A stretch of 64,000 nt of DNA from Papillibacter cinnamivorans DSM 12816 (GTDB lineage: Bacteria; Bacillota; Clostridia; Oscillospirales; Oscillospiraceae). The stretch is from NCBI RefSeq assembly GCF_900176335.1, contig NZ_FWXW01000003.1, forward strand, positions 1 to 64,000, read 5' to 3'. Positions 28,306-36,601 of the stretch are shown here, one piece after another; the first letter of the stretch is position 1, and each line of letters begins with the position of its first letter. Below the pieces are notes generated by a model. The model did no database searches. It saw nothing but the letters and a program-made list of their open reading frames with translations, and had not been told where the DNA came from. Made by a program: the position numbers and the translations under genes.

Positions 28306-28779
28306 TCATTTTTCCGCGGGAGTACTTCCTCCCTTGTTTTCCAACTGTCTGATCTTATCCCGCAGTTCGGCGGCCAGCTCGTAATCCTGGGCGTCCGAGG
28401 CGTCCTGCAGCTGCCGGTGTAGCAGTTGAAGCTCCCTGCGGGCCTTCAGCTTTTCAGCCACCGCCTCCGGGATGGTATGGTCCGCCGTCCCGACCTGCTT
28501 CTCCGCGCGGTCCGGATCTCCGGGCCGTTTGGCTTCCGGGATTTCCCCCGCCGCGCCTTCCACATTCCTGGAGGCGATGATGGCGGGTATCACAAGCCAG
28601 CCTCCGGTAAACTGGGACAAAATGGCGCTGAGCGTCGGGTCCTCTTCCCGTCCCGTCCAGGAGGCGGCATTGAAATGGGCCGCGCAGTCCTCGCAGAGGT
28701 GCTGCTCACTGATCGTTCCGTTTATGTTTCTGGTATAATGAAATACCGCTTCGTGTTTTCCGCAATTTTGGCAAAGCAT
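28306..28779 (-). CDS. mcsA: McsA-like protein with one zinc-binding site and a UVR motif
   Basis: This 157-residue protein sits between ctsR and clpC, the position of McsA. The N-terminus has two CxxC pairs (CQNC at 3-6 and CEDC at 29-32), one zinc site, whereas the Bacillus protein has four pairs. The C-terminal third is a UvrB/UvrC-type helical hairpin (LHRQLQDASDAQDYELAAEL). In Bacillus, McsA activates the arginine kinase McsB, but no mcsB gene follows here. It may work only as a CtsR modulator or ClpC adaptor. The start ATG at 28779 follows a GGAGGG-type site. Confidence 0.85.
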   Translation of the reverse strand: MLCQNCGKHEAVFHYTRNINGTISEQHLCEDCAAHFNAASWTGREEDPTLSAILSQFTGGWLVIPAIIASRNVEGAAGEIPEAKRPGDPDRAEKQVGTADHTIPEAVAEKLKARRELQLLHRQLQDASDAQDYELAAELRDKIRQLENKGGSTPAEK

Positions 28780-28826
28780 TACAATCCCTCCTTGGGCAGC
28801 CGATCATTGAAGGATACGCCGATTCC

Positions 28827-29276
28827 TCACACCGCATGAATGAGAATTCTCTTAAGTATATCCGCGCGGAGCGGATTGCGTTCCTCGGTATGCACCGATC
28901 GAAGCGCTTTGTCGCTCACCGCGGCAACAATGATCTGGGCTATATGTTCCTCTATCACTCCGCCGGAGAGAAGATTGGAGCAGATGGCGCAGGCGCTCCA
29001 CTCGTCTATCTCGTCCCCAATGGCATTGATGGCGTGCATCAGCATGGTCTTTCGGTCCAGGCGGACACGGGTGATGCGGATGTATCCGTTGCCTCCGCGC
29101 CTGCTTTCCACAATGTATCCGTGCTCCGGGGAAAACCGGGTGGACATCACGTAGTTTATCTGGCTGGGCACACAGTTGAACTTCTGCGCCAGCTCCCCGC
29201 GCTGCAGTTCCAGAACACCGTCCGTCTGGGCAAGGGCATCCTGGATAAAATCCGCAATCAAATCACTGATTCCCAT
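28827..29276 (-). CDS. ctsR: Heat-shock repressor CtsR
   Basis: CtsR represses clp genes and its own operon. The 149-residue product shows the DNA-binding winged helix with CVPSQINYVMSTRFSPEHGY and the wing RGGNGYIRI, which are highly conserved in the family. A C-terminal dimer domain follows. ATG 29276 was chosen because AAAGGA lies 9 bases upstream and the sequence MGISDLIADFIQ aligns with known N-termini; longer forms up to 29330 would begin in or before the operator. A matching CtsR box (29323-29339) lies downstream of its promoter. Confidence 0.95.
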   Translation of the reverse strand: MGISDLIADFIQDALAQTDGVLELQRGELAQKFNCVPSQINYVMSTRFSPEHGYIVESRRGGNGYIRITRVRLDRKTMLMHAINAIGDEIDEWSACAICSNLLSGGVIEEHIAQIIVAAVSDKALRSVHTEERNPLRADILKRILIHAV

Positions 29277-29322
29277 GATCGTCATTCCTTTGTGCGGCTC
29301 TTCCCTACCGGGAGGAACCCGT

Positions 29323-29339
29323 TTTGACATTGTTTGACT
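29323..29339 (-). promoter_or_regulatory. CtsR box (operator)
   Basis: On the plus strand the direct repeat TTTGAC-attg-TTTGAC fits the CtsR heptad-repeat operator (consensus AGGTCAAA spaced by 3, read on the other strand). It lies just downstream of the -10 box, so bound CtsR would block transcription. Confidence 0.85.
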
Positions 29340-29345
29340 ATTCTA

Positions 29346-29374
29346 AGTTTAATCTATTTTCCGTTTTCGGTCAA
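29346..29374 (-). promoter_or_regulatory. Promoter of ctsR-mcsA-clpC
   Basis: On the minus strand, -35 TTGACC (29374-29369) and -10 TAAACT (29351-29346) are spaced by 17 bp, immediately upstream of the CtsR box. Confidence 0.7.
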
Positions 29375-29748
29375 TTATCATTTTCAACCTTCTCTGACCA
29401 AATAGCGCGAATCCCACCATCCGCTTCCCTTATCCTTGCATTTGCTTCTCTTTTCTCCGCTTTCCTTTTTCCCGATCCTTGTGCTTTTCCGTTTCAGCGG
29501 TTAAGGGGGATTCCAAGCGTCTCGGAGAATGGGGATGGCTGCTGGGAGCCCTGCTCAGATCCGGCACCAGACTCCCGGCGGTCTCCATCGTGTCGAGATA
29601 ATCTCGTCTCATACCGTCACTCCTCCCGTCAATTCACCAAGTATCCCCGCAAGAGCAAAAAATATTCCCCTGTTTTGGGAAAGAATCTTGCTTTTTCCCG
29701 ATTTCGTGGTAGAATAGCAGACAGTAACAAAGTGGGAGGTGTATTTCT
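29375..29748. other. Intergenic region between ctsR and ferredoxin genes
   Basis: About 370 bases hold no credible gene. Near the right end is a weak plus-strand promoter candidate (TTGCTT, 16 bp, TAGAAT, about 29689-29716) for the ferredoxin gene. Frames that cross the region lack ribosome-binding sites. Confidence 0.5.
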
Positions 29749-29919
29749 ATGGCATATGTGATCAGTGACAAGTGCATCAGCTGCGGTTCCTGCCAGGGCG
29801 AGTGCCCCGTGGGCGCGATTTCCGCAGGGGATGACAAATACGTAATCGACGCCAATTCCTGCATTGACTGCGGGACATGCGCCGATACCTGCCCGGTAGG
29901 TGCAATCTCCCAGGGCTGA
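29749..29919 (+). CDS. 2[4Fe-4S] ferredoxin
   Basis: This 56-residue clostridial-type ferredoxin is an electron carrier for anaerobic enzymes such as pyruvate:ferredoxin oxidoreductase, hydrogenase or the Bcd-Etf complex. Two cluster motifs of the form CxxCxxCxxxCP are present, CISCGSCQGECP and CIDCGTCADTCP, separated by the normal spacer. A GGGAGGTG site lies 8 bases before the ATG. It is monocistronic, ending in a strong terminator 17 bases past the stop. Confidence 0.97.
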   Translation: MAYVISDKCISCGSCQGECPVGAISAGDDKYVIDANSCIDCGTCADTCPVGAISQG

Positions 29920-29936
29920 GCAAGATCCTTACATAC

Positions 29937-29968
29937 GCGCCGCAGGCTTGTGCCTGCGGCGCGTTTTT
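29937..29968 (+). terminator. Ferredoxin gene terminator
   Basis: An 11-bp GC-rich stem (gcgccgcaggc / gcctgcggcgc) with loop ttgt is followed by a T-run. Confidence 0.9.
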
Positions 29969-30128
29969 CCATCTGAAAGACGTTGGGTGCTGTAAAAAAC
30001 GGGCATCCTTATCTTAGGGCAGCAGGAAAATTTCATTCCGCCGGATGCTGCTGTTGCGGTGATTCGGGCTTTCGTGCTATGATACTTGTGATTCGCGGGA
30101 AGAAGGACAAGGGAGGGGGGCGGAAGGC

Positions 30129-30854
30129 ATGGAACATGTGGAGGAGCTCTGGCCGGGAGGATTCCGGCTGATCTCCGACGACCGCCACTTCAAGCTTGGC
30201 ACCGATTCGGCCATGCTCGCCGCCTTTCCGGCTCTTTCCGCCGGCTGCCGCGTCTGCGATCTGGGGTGCGGAACCGGGGTCCTGCCCATTCTGATGTCCG
30301 CGCGGTGCCCGGATCTCCGGATCGACGGAATCGACATTCAGGAATCCGCCCTTTCGCTGGCGGCGCGGAACATCGCCCTCAACGGGCTTGCGGATTCCGT
30401 CCGCCTCATTAGAGCCGATCTGCGGAATCCGGAGGAGCTGCCGGAAGCCGGCAGCTACGACCTGGCGGTTTCCAATCCGCCTTATTTCCCCAAAAACAGC
30501 GGATTTTCAAAAGCGGAGGACACCATCGCCGAAGCCCGGGACGACAGAAGCTGCACCGTTACCGAGGTATGCGCCGCCGCGTCCCGCCTGGTCCGGTGGG
30601 GCGGGCGGTTCGCTGTGGTCTTCCGCCCGGAGCGCCTGGTGGATCTTTTCTGGGCCATGCGGCTGCACGGGATCGAACCGAAACGGCTGCGCATGGTCCG
30701 GCACCGGTCCGGCGGTCCCGTTTCTTTGATCCTGGCGGAGGGCCGCCGGGGAGGAAAACCGGGTCTGAAGCTGGAGCGGGATCTCGTGCTGCTCCATCCG
30801 GACGGCACGGAAACCGACGAGGTAAAAGCCATCTACCGCCGAAAACAGAACTGA
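30129..30854 (+). CDS. trmN6: tRNA1(Val) A37 N6-methyltransferase-like protein
   Basis: This 241-residue SAM-dependent methyltransferase is of the YabB/TrmN6 type, which acts on adenine in tRNA. Motif I is CDLGCGTGVLP (about 39) and the catalytic N6-adenine motif is NPPYF (about 117). The N-terminal LTSDRHFKLGTDSAML-like stretch is typical of the family. The ATG at 30129 lies behind a GGAGGGGGG-rich site. It is followed by rsmI after 11 bases, the same pair as yabB-yabC in Bacillus, with an AbrB-type gene again nearby. Confidence 0.88.
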   Translation: MEHVEELWPGGFRLISDDRHFKLGTDSAMLAAFPALSAGCRVCDLGCGTGVLPILMSARCPDLRIDGIDIQESALSLAARNIALNGLADSVRLIRADLRNPEELPEAGSYDLAVSNPPYFPKNSGFSKAEDTIAEARDDRSCTVTEVCAAASRLVRWGGRFAVVFRPERLVDLFWAMRLHGIEPKRLRMVRHRSGGPVSLILAEGRRGGKPGLKLERDLVLLHPDGTETDEVKAIYRRKQN

Positions 30855-30865
30855 GGTGAAACCTT

Positions 30866-31693
30866 ATGCCGGGAACCTTATATCTTGTTGCAACGCCCAT
30901 CGGGAATCTGGGCGATATTTCCCCCCGCGCAGTCCGGGCACTGGAAGAGGCCGATTTTATCGCGGCGGAGGATACCCGGGTCACACTTAAGCTGCTCAAT
31001 CACCTGGGCATCAAAAAAAAGCTGGTGAGCTATTACGCCCACAACCGTACGGAGGCAGGTCCGGGAATCCGGGACCGCCTATTAAGCGGAGAAAGCTGCG
31101 CTCTTGTCACCGACGCAGGCACTCCCGCCGTCAGCGATCCGGGAGAGGATCTCGTGGTACTCTGCGCCGAGGCGGGGATCCCCGTGTCGGCCGTTCCGGG
31201 GCCCTGCGCGCTCATTTCCGCCCTCGCGGTTTCGGGGCTTCCCACGGGACGTTTCACCTTTGAGGGATTTCTCAGCACCAGCCGGCAAAGCCGGAAAAAG
31301 CATCTTGCCTCTCTCGGGGACGAAACCCGGACCATGATCTTCTACGAGGCTCCCCACAAGCTGGTATCCACCCTCACGGATCTTCTGGCGGAGCTGGGAG
31401 ACAGGAGGATAAGCGTCTGCCGGGAGCTTACCAAGCTCCACGAGGAGATCCTCCGGACCACTTTGAAGGAAGCTCTTTCGTATTTCTCCTTTGTTCCTCC
31501 CCGGGGGGAGTTTGTGCTTGTGGTGGAAGGAGCCTCTCCTCCCAGCCATCCGGCCCTGACCCTGGAGGAGGGCGCGGAGCTGGTGCTGCAGCGCCGGTCC
31601 GAGGGTCTTTCCCTGAAGGACGCGGCCCGGCAAGTTTCGGAAGAGACGGGGCTTCCCAAAAACGCGCTCTATTATGCCAGTCTGAATCACTGA
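30866..31693 (+). CDS. rsmI: 16S rRNA 2'-O-ribose C1402 methyltransferase RsmI
   Basis: RsmI methylates the ribose of C1402 in the ribosomal decoding centre. The 275-residue product starts with the signature YLVATPIGNLGDIS. It carries the tetrapyrrole-methylase fold motifs AEDTRVTLKLLNHLGI, VTDAGTPAVSDPG and PGPCA, plus the FEGFL and YEAPHKL blocks. A GAGGTG site precedes the ATG. It forms an operon with the upstream tRNA methyltransferase and ends in a hairpin terminator. Confidence 0.96.
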   Translation: MPGTLYLVATPIGNLGDISPRAVRALEEADFIAAEDTRVTLKLLNHLGIKKKLVSYYAHNRTEAGPGIRDRLLSGESCALVTDAGTPAVSDPGEDLVVLCAEAGIPVSAVPGPCALISALAVSGLPTGRFTFEGFLSTSRQSRKKHLASLGDETRTMIFYEAPHKLVSTLTDLLAELGDRRISVCRELTKLHEEILRTTLKEALSYFSFVPPRGEFVLVVEGASPPSHPALTLEEGAELVLQRRSEGLSLKDAARQVSEETGLPKNALYYASLNH

Positions 31694-31704
31694 AAAAAAA
31701 ACAC

Positions 31705-31741
31705 AGCCCTTTCCGGCGTTTGCCATCGGAAAGGGCTTTTC
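31705..31741 (+). terminator. Terminator after rsmI
   Basis: The 11-bp stem agccctttccg / cggaaagggct is followed by TTTT, 11 bases after the rsmI stop. Confidence 0.85.
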
Positions 31742-31969
31742 ATATTTTCAGGCCGCTCAAGCATCTGTCGCTGTTAACCGCTTATCTAATTCCGACCTGC
31801 CAGGCTTATGTACGGCCATTTAACCGTATATTACTATCTGTATAATTTGGAGGAAATGTGTTTTCACACAGCCATCACATTCTATGTCATCTTTCCTACC
31901 CGGTGCGGAAATCCAGCGTTTCAGGCATGTGCTTTCAGGCATTGCTCACTTTTTGCACGGAAACCGAAA

Positions 31970-32212
31970 TTACTTGTTTTTCAGCTCCTTGATGCAGTTG
32001 GGGCAGACGTTTTTACCCTTGTAGTTGATGACATCCCGCGCATCGTCGCAGAAGATGCAGGCCGGCTGATATTTCTTCAGCACAATGGAAGCGCCGTCCA
32101 CATAGATCTCCAGCGAGTCCTTTTCCGCGATGTCCAGGGTGCGGCGGAGTTCGATGGGCAAAACGATTCTTCCCAGTTCGTCAACCTTTCTGACGATTCC
32201 AGTTGATTTCAT
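31970..32212 (-). CDS. AbrB-family transcriptional regulator with C-terminal zinc ribbon
   Basis: This 80-residue protein has an N-terminal AbrB/SpoVT swapped-hairpin DNA-binding domain (VRKVDELGRIVLPIELR, about 8-24; LEIYVDG). It is followed by a short zinc-ribbon-like tail with two Cys pairs, CIFC and CPNC. AbrB proteins control the shift from growth to stationary phase and sporulation. The gene lies next to rsmI, as abrB does in Bacillus, but on the opposite strand. An AAAGGAGG site and a good promoter (32272-32299) lie upstream. Confidence 0.9.
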   Translation of the reverse strand: MKSTGIVRKVDELGRIVLPIELRRTLDIAEKDSLEIYVDGASIVLKKYQPACIFCDDARDVINYKGKNVCPNCIKELKNK

Positions 32213-32271
32213 ATTCTATCCTCCTTTCCGGATTTCCCATTTACTGTTATCATAGTCCAGAATCTGTAATT

Positions 32272-32299
32272 ATCATAACATAACGTATTCATTTGTCAA
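32272..32299 (-). promoter_or_regulatory. Promoter of the AbrB-family gene
   Basis: On the minus strand, a perfect -35 TTGACA (32299-32294) and -10 TATGAT (32277-32272) are separated by 16 bp, 60 bases before the start codon. Confidence 0.7.
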
Positions 32300-32483
32300 T
32301 ATTCATTTGTAAATTATTTTGGAAAAAGCACTAATTCCCACAGAAAATGTGTTATTATCACGTCTCCTGCCATATCCCGCCGCACCGGAAGCGGCGCCTT
32401 GTCTCATGATTTGCCCCGCGGCCGTATATATATAGTCCAGAAGCCCGGGAATCAGACAGCCCGGGCCGGAGGGAGTGTTTTCA

Positions 32484-33068
32484 ATGGCAATGGCCTGGAT
32501 CTGGACTTTTATGACCGTGTTTTCCATTTTCTGCGCCGTCCTCACAGGACGGATTGACGCCCTCGGCTCGGCCGTGCTGGAAGGAGGCGCCGCGGCCGTT
32601 ACGCTTTGTCTTTCCATGGCGGGCATCCTGTGCCTCTGGACCGGAGTTATTTCCGTGATGCGGGAGGCGGGAATGATACGCGCTCTGTCCCGCCTGTTTC
32701 GCCCCGTTCTCTCCTTTCTCTTCCCCGGAGTCCGGGGAAACGAGGAGATCCTGTCGGCAATTTCCTCCAACGTCTCCGCCAATCTGCTGGGGCTGGGAAA
32801 TGCGGCCACACCCATGGGGGTCAAGGCGGCCTGCCTCATGTCCAGAGCTTCCGGGAAGCGGGCCACGGACGATCTGTGCATGCTGGTGGTGGTAAACACC
32901 GCATCCATCCAGCTGATTCCCGCCACCGTGGCCGGCGTCCGGGCTGGACTGGGCGCCCAGGCGCCTTTCGATATCCTGCCGGCCGTGTGGTTCACCTCGG
33001 CGATGTCCGTCCTGGCCGGAGTTCTGGCAGCAAAGCTGCTTTCCGCCGTTTGGAGGCGGTTTGAATGA
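32484..33068 (+). CDS. spmA: Spore maturation protein A
   Basis: SpmA acts with SpmB in spore core dehydration; both are membrane proteins of the nucleoside-recognition (Gate) domain type. The 194-residue product has several hydrophobic segments and the conserved stretch SAISSNVSANLLGLGNAATP, followed by GVKAACLM. ATG 32484 has GGAGGGAG 8 bases upstream; a GTG at 32475 inside that site is rejected. The stop overlaps the spmB start by 4 bases (ATGA), so the pair is translationally coupled. Its presence indicates a spore former. Confidence 0.93.
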   Translation: MAMAWIWTFMTVFSIFCAVLTGRIDALGSAVLEGGAAAVTLCLSMAGILCLWTGVISVMREAGMIRALSRLFRPVLSFLFPGVRGNEEILSAISSNVSANLLGLGNAATPMGVKAACLMSRASGKRATDDLCMLVVVNTASIQLIPATVAGVRAGLGAQAPFDILPAVWFTSAMSVLAGVLAAKLLSAVWRRFE

Positions 33069-33586
33069 ATACGGTTTCTTCCTTACTGGTCCCGGTTATC
33101 ATCGGGTTCACTGCGGTATACGCGCTCTCCCGGAAGGTGGATGTCTTTTCCGCCCTCGTTCGGGGAGCCGGCGAGGGACTCACCGTGATGATGAAAATCT
33201 TCCCCGCCCTCATAGGCCTTCTGACGGCGGTATATATGTTCCGCGCCTCGGGAGCCATGGATCTCATGGCCCAGGTCCTTTCGCCCCTACTGGGCGCCCT
33301 GGGAATCCCGCCGGAAACCGTCGGGCTGATGCTTGTCCGCCCCATCAGCGGAAGCGGCGCCCTGGCCGTGGGCGCGGAGCTCATGTCCTCCTACGGGCCG
33401 GACTCCACTGTGGGCCGGACGGCCGCCGTGATGCTGGGTTCCACCGAAACCACTTTCTATACCATCGCGATTTACCTGGGTTCGGCGGGGGTCACCAAAA
33501 CCCGCTACACCATCCCGGCGGCTTTGACCGCGGATCTCACGGGGTTTATCGTGGCAGCGGCGTCGGTGCGTCTCTTTTTCCATTGA
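33065..33586 (+). CDS. spmB: Spore maturation protein B
   Basis: This 173-residue membrane protein is the partner of SpmA. It has four or more hydrophobic segments and the conserved blocks RPISGSGALAVGAELM and LGSTETTFYTIAIYLGS seen in the family. It starts inside the end of spmA with an ATGA overlap. It ends 31 bases from the stop of the convergent methyltransferase gene. No terminator is obvious in that gap. Confidence 0.94.
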   Translation: MNTVSSLLVPVIIGFTAVYALSRKVDVFSALVRGAGEGLTVMMKIFPALIGLLTAVYMFRASGAMDLMAQVLSPLLGALGIPPETVGLMLVRPISGSGALAVGAELMSSYGPDSTVGRTAAVMLGSTETTFYTIAIYLGSAGVTKTRYTIPAALTADLTGFIVAAASVRLFFH

Positions 33587-33617
33587 GGCGAGCAGGATCC
33601 CACCCGCGGGTCTTATC

Positions 33618-34859
33618 CTATAGGACAATCAGGCCGTATTTATCCTTCAGGCGTTCCAGGACGTCCGCTTCGATGGCGCCCGTCCCGTCGTAAAACGCCC
33701 GGCCGTTATAAAGCCTCAGGGCCTTTTCCAGGATCTCCGGAGAATCGGAGAGCAGGCAGAGGGCTTCGCGGATCATATACTGGGCCTCATTGAAGACATC
33801 CAGGTCGTCCTGGCTGTACACGGCAATTTTTACGGCGCCGCTGGGCGCGTCCTCCGCTTCGAGAATATCCTCCTCCAAGTGGGGGGAGCATTCGATGGTC
33901 TCCCCCACGTCCACGGTGGGAGATATAAAATGTACTTCCGTCCGGCTGGCGCAGAGGATGCTGTCCTCATCCCGGGGAAAACCTGCCGGCGCGGACAAAT
34001 CCATGGCATCCACAGCTTTCCGCAGGGCCGCGATATGTTCGGGACCCGTTCCACAGCAGCCGCCGAAAATCCGGGCGCCGGCCCGAGCCAGGTCCGGGAC
34101 ACAGGCGGCAAATTCCTCCGGACTCAAATAACATGCCGGATCGTTTCCCTCTTCAGCGGGAAGCCCCGCATTGGGCTTTGCGACCAGGGGGACGGCGGCA
34201 TAGGGAGTAAGCCTGCGCAGGCCTTCCAGGACCATCTTCGGGCCTTCGGAGCAGTTGATGCCGAAAGCCGCGGCCCCAAGGCCCTCCATGATGACGCAGG
34301 CGGCCAGGATATCGGCCCCGTCCGCCGTTTCGCCGTCTCCGTCCACGGTGAAGCAAACCATCACCGGCCGGGAGGAAACCTCCCGCAGCGCGATCACCGC
34401 GGCGCGGGCCTCTGCGATATCCGTCATGGTCTCCACCACGAAGAGGTCCACACCGGCCTCTTCCAGCGCTCTCCCCTGCCGGGCGAAGATTTCAATCAGC
34501 CTCTCCAGCCTGTCGGGTTCCTCTTCGTCCAGAAGCGGGCCCACCGGAGACAGGTTCCCCGCCACCAGGGCTTTGCCGCCGGACGCCCGCCTGGAGAGGG
34601 CCACCAGTGCGGCGTTATATTCCTCCACCTTGTCTTCCAGGCCGAAGCGCGCAAGACGCGGGCCGTTGGCGCCGAAGGTGGGGGCCAGAATCACGTCCGA
34701 GCCTGCCTCAACGTATCTTTTCTGAAGTTCCACGAGAATTTCCGGGTGAGCGAGCACCCACTGCTCGGTGCACGCCTCGGGAGGCATCCCCTGCTCCCGG
34801 AGTGCCGTTCCGGTTGCGCCGTCCATGAGGAACGGCAATCGCAACGGAATTGCGTCCAT
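33618..34859 (-). CDS. Homocysteine S-methyltransferase family protein with C-terminal extension
   Basis: This 413-residue protein has an N-terminal homocysteine-binding barrel (about 1-290). It carries the opening LMDGATGTALREQGM and the three zinc-binding Cys in GINCSEG and GGCCGTG. It may transfer a methyl group to homocysteine, as MmuM or the first module of MetH does. A tail of about 115 residues, with no recognised domain, follows. The methyl donor is not evident. The ATG at 34859 has AAGGAGGAG upstream. The gene follows argS after 41 bases, so it is probably in the ywiB-argS operon. Confidence 0.85.
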   Translation of the reverse strand: MDAIPLRLPFLMDGATGTALREQGMPPEACTEQWVLAHPEILVELQKRYVEAGSDVILAPTFGANGPRLARFGLEDKVEEYNAALVALSRRASGGKALVAGNLSPVGPLLDEEEPDRLERLIEIFARQGRALEEAGVDLFVVETMTDIAEARAAVIALREVSSRPVMVCFTVDGDGETADGADILAACVIMEGLGAAAFGINCSEGPKMVLEGLRRLTPYAAVPLVAKPNAGLPAEEGNDPACYLSPEEFAACVPDLARAGARIFGGCCGTGPEHIAALRKAVDAMDLSAPAGFPRDEDSILCASRTEVHFISPTVDVGETIECSPHLEEDILEAEDAPSGAVKIAVYSQDDLDVFNEAQYMIREALCLLSDSPEILEKALRLYNGRAFYDGTGAIEADVLERLKDKYGLIVL

Positions 34860-34900
34860 TTTTCCGTTCTCCTCCTTAGATCACATTCAATCAAATAAAA

Positions 34901-36592
34901 TCACATTTTAACCGGCGCCGAAACGCCAATGAGCTTCAATCCGTTTTCCAGCACGGCCCGAACGCTGTCGGCCAGCTTCAGCCGGGCCGATAGGACCTCC
35001 GGATCCGCTCCCTTGAGCCGGTTGGAGGTGTAAAAGCGGTGGAACCGGGCCGCGAGTTCGATGAGATAGCGGTTGATGCGGGAGGGATCCAGCTCCCGGG
35101 CCACCAGGCGGACCTCCTCGGGAAGCTGAGAGAGCTGCTTAATCAGTTCGTGCTCCACTTCGGTGGACAAAAGCGACGCGTCGATCCCGGAGGAGGCGGG
35201 AACCTCGGCTCCCTCCAGCGCCAGGGCGGAGATGAGGCTGCAGATCCTGGCGTGGGCGTACTGTACGTAATAGACGGGATTTTCGCTGTCCTGGCGGACG
35301 GCAAGCCCCATATCAAATTCCAGATGGGTATTGGGCCGGGAATTGAACCAGAATCTGGCCGCGTCCACGGAGATCTCGTCCAGCAGGTCCGACAGGGCGA
35401 TGGCCTTGCCGGTGCGCTTGGAGACCTTCACCGTCTCTCCGTCCCGTGTGAGGTGGACCAGCTGCATGATGAGAAATTCCAGGCGGCTGTTGTCGATCCC
35501 CAGAGCGGTGATCCCCTTTTTAAAGCGGAGAGCGTGCCCGTGATGGTCCGCTCCCAGGACATCGATGACCCGGTCGAAGCCCCGCACCTGGAATTTATTC
35601 CTATGGTAGGCCATGTCCACGGCAAAATAGGTGTACCCCCCCGTGGAGCGGCGGAGCACCTCGTCCTTTTCCGCGCCGAAATCGGTGACCCGGAACCAGA
35701 GGGCGCCGTCCTTCTCATAGGTGTATCCCTTTTCCACAAGAATCCGGATGGTGTCCTCCACGTATCCGCTCTCGTGAAGGGAGGACTCCCGGAACCACTC
35801 GTCGTAGGTGATCCCGTACCGCTCCAGATCGGCGCGCATCTTCTCGATATTGTATTTCAGGCCGAACTCCATCATAACCTGCCGGCGTTCCGCCTCGTCC
35901 GCTTTCAGATACCGGTCCCCGTAAACGTTCCGGAAAATTCCGGCCAGGGTGACGATATCCTCTCCGTGATACCCGTTTTCGGGTATGCCGGAGGCCTTGT
36001 CCCCCAGGAAAAGCTGGAGGTACCTGGCCTCCAGGGACCTGGCAAAGAGCTCTACCTGGTTTCCCGCGTCATTGACGTAAAATTCCCGCCAGACATCGTA
36101 CCCGGCGCGCTCCAGAATGGAGGCCAGCGCGTCCCCCAGAACGCCGCCCCGGGCATTGCCGATGGTCATGGTCCCGGTGGGATTGGCGGAAACAAACTCC
36201 ACCATGACTTTTTTCCCCCGGCCCTCGTCCACGGAACCGTAGGTTTCCCCGTCCTCCTCAATGGAGGAGAGAACCTGACGGTACCAGGTGTCGGCAAGGC
36301 GGAGGTTTATAAACCCGGCGCCCGCCACCTCGGCCGATTTGAAATAAGACCCCTCCAGCCCAAGCCGGGGCAGGATCTGCTCCGCGATCTTTCTGGGCGG
36401 CAGTTTCAGCTGCCGGGCCGCCGCCAGGGCAAACCCGGAGGTGTAATCGCCGTGGGACGCATCCTTCGGAATTTCAATTGTTCCCACCGCCGCCGCTCCG
36501 GCCGGCAGAGCTCCTTCCGCAACCGCCGTTTCATAGGCCGCCCCGACGAGATTGGAAAGCTCGTCTCCCGCCGCCTGTACCATATTCGTCAT
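34901..36592 (-). CDS. argS: Arginyl-tRNA synthetase
   Basis: ArgS charges tRNA-Arg. The 563-residue class I enzyme has an N-terminal Arg-tRNA-synthetase domain, the catalytic Rossmann fold and the C-terminal DALR anticodon domain (HARICSLISAL, then RINRYLIELAARFHRFY). The HIGH-type motif reads TIGN in NPTGTMTIGNARGGVLGD, so the first His is Thr and the last is Asn. The KMSKS-equivalent is KVSKRTGK. The start at 36592 has AGAGGTG nearby. It lies 9 bases after ywiB, an order also known in Bacillus. Confidence 0.95.
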   Translation of the reverse strand: MTNMVQAAGDELSNLVGAAYETAVAEGALPAGAAAVGTIEIPKDASHGDYTSGFALAAARQLKLPPRKIAEQILPRLGLEGSYFKSAEVAGAGFINLRLADTWYRQVLSSIEEDGETYGSVDEGRGKKVMVEFVSANPTGTMTIGNARGGVLGDALASILERAGYDVWREFYVNDAGNQVELFARSLEARYLQLFLGDKASGIPENGYHGEDIVTLAGIFRNVYGDRYLKADEAERRQVMMEFGLKYNIEKMRADLERYGITYDEWFRESSLHESGYVEDTIRILVEKGYTYEKDGALWFRVTDFGAEKDEVLRRSTGGYTYFAVDMAYHRNKFQVRGFDRVIDVLGADHHGHALRFKKGITALGIDNSRLEFLIMQLVHLTRDGETVKVSKRTGKAIALSDLLDEISVDAARFWFNSRPNTHLEFDMGLAVRQDSENPVYYVQYAHARICSLISALALEGAEVPASSGIDASLLSTEVEHELIKQLSQLPEEVRLVARELDPSRINRYLIELAARFHRFYTSNRLKGADPEVLSARLKLADSVRAVLENGLKLIGVSAPVKM

Positions 36593-36601
36593 AGCGCACC
36601 T

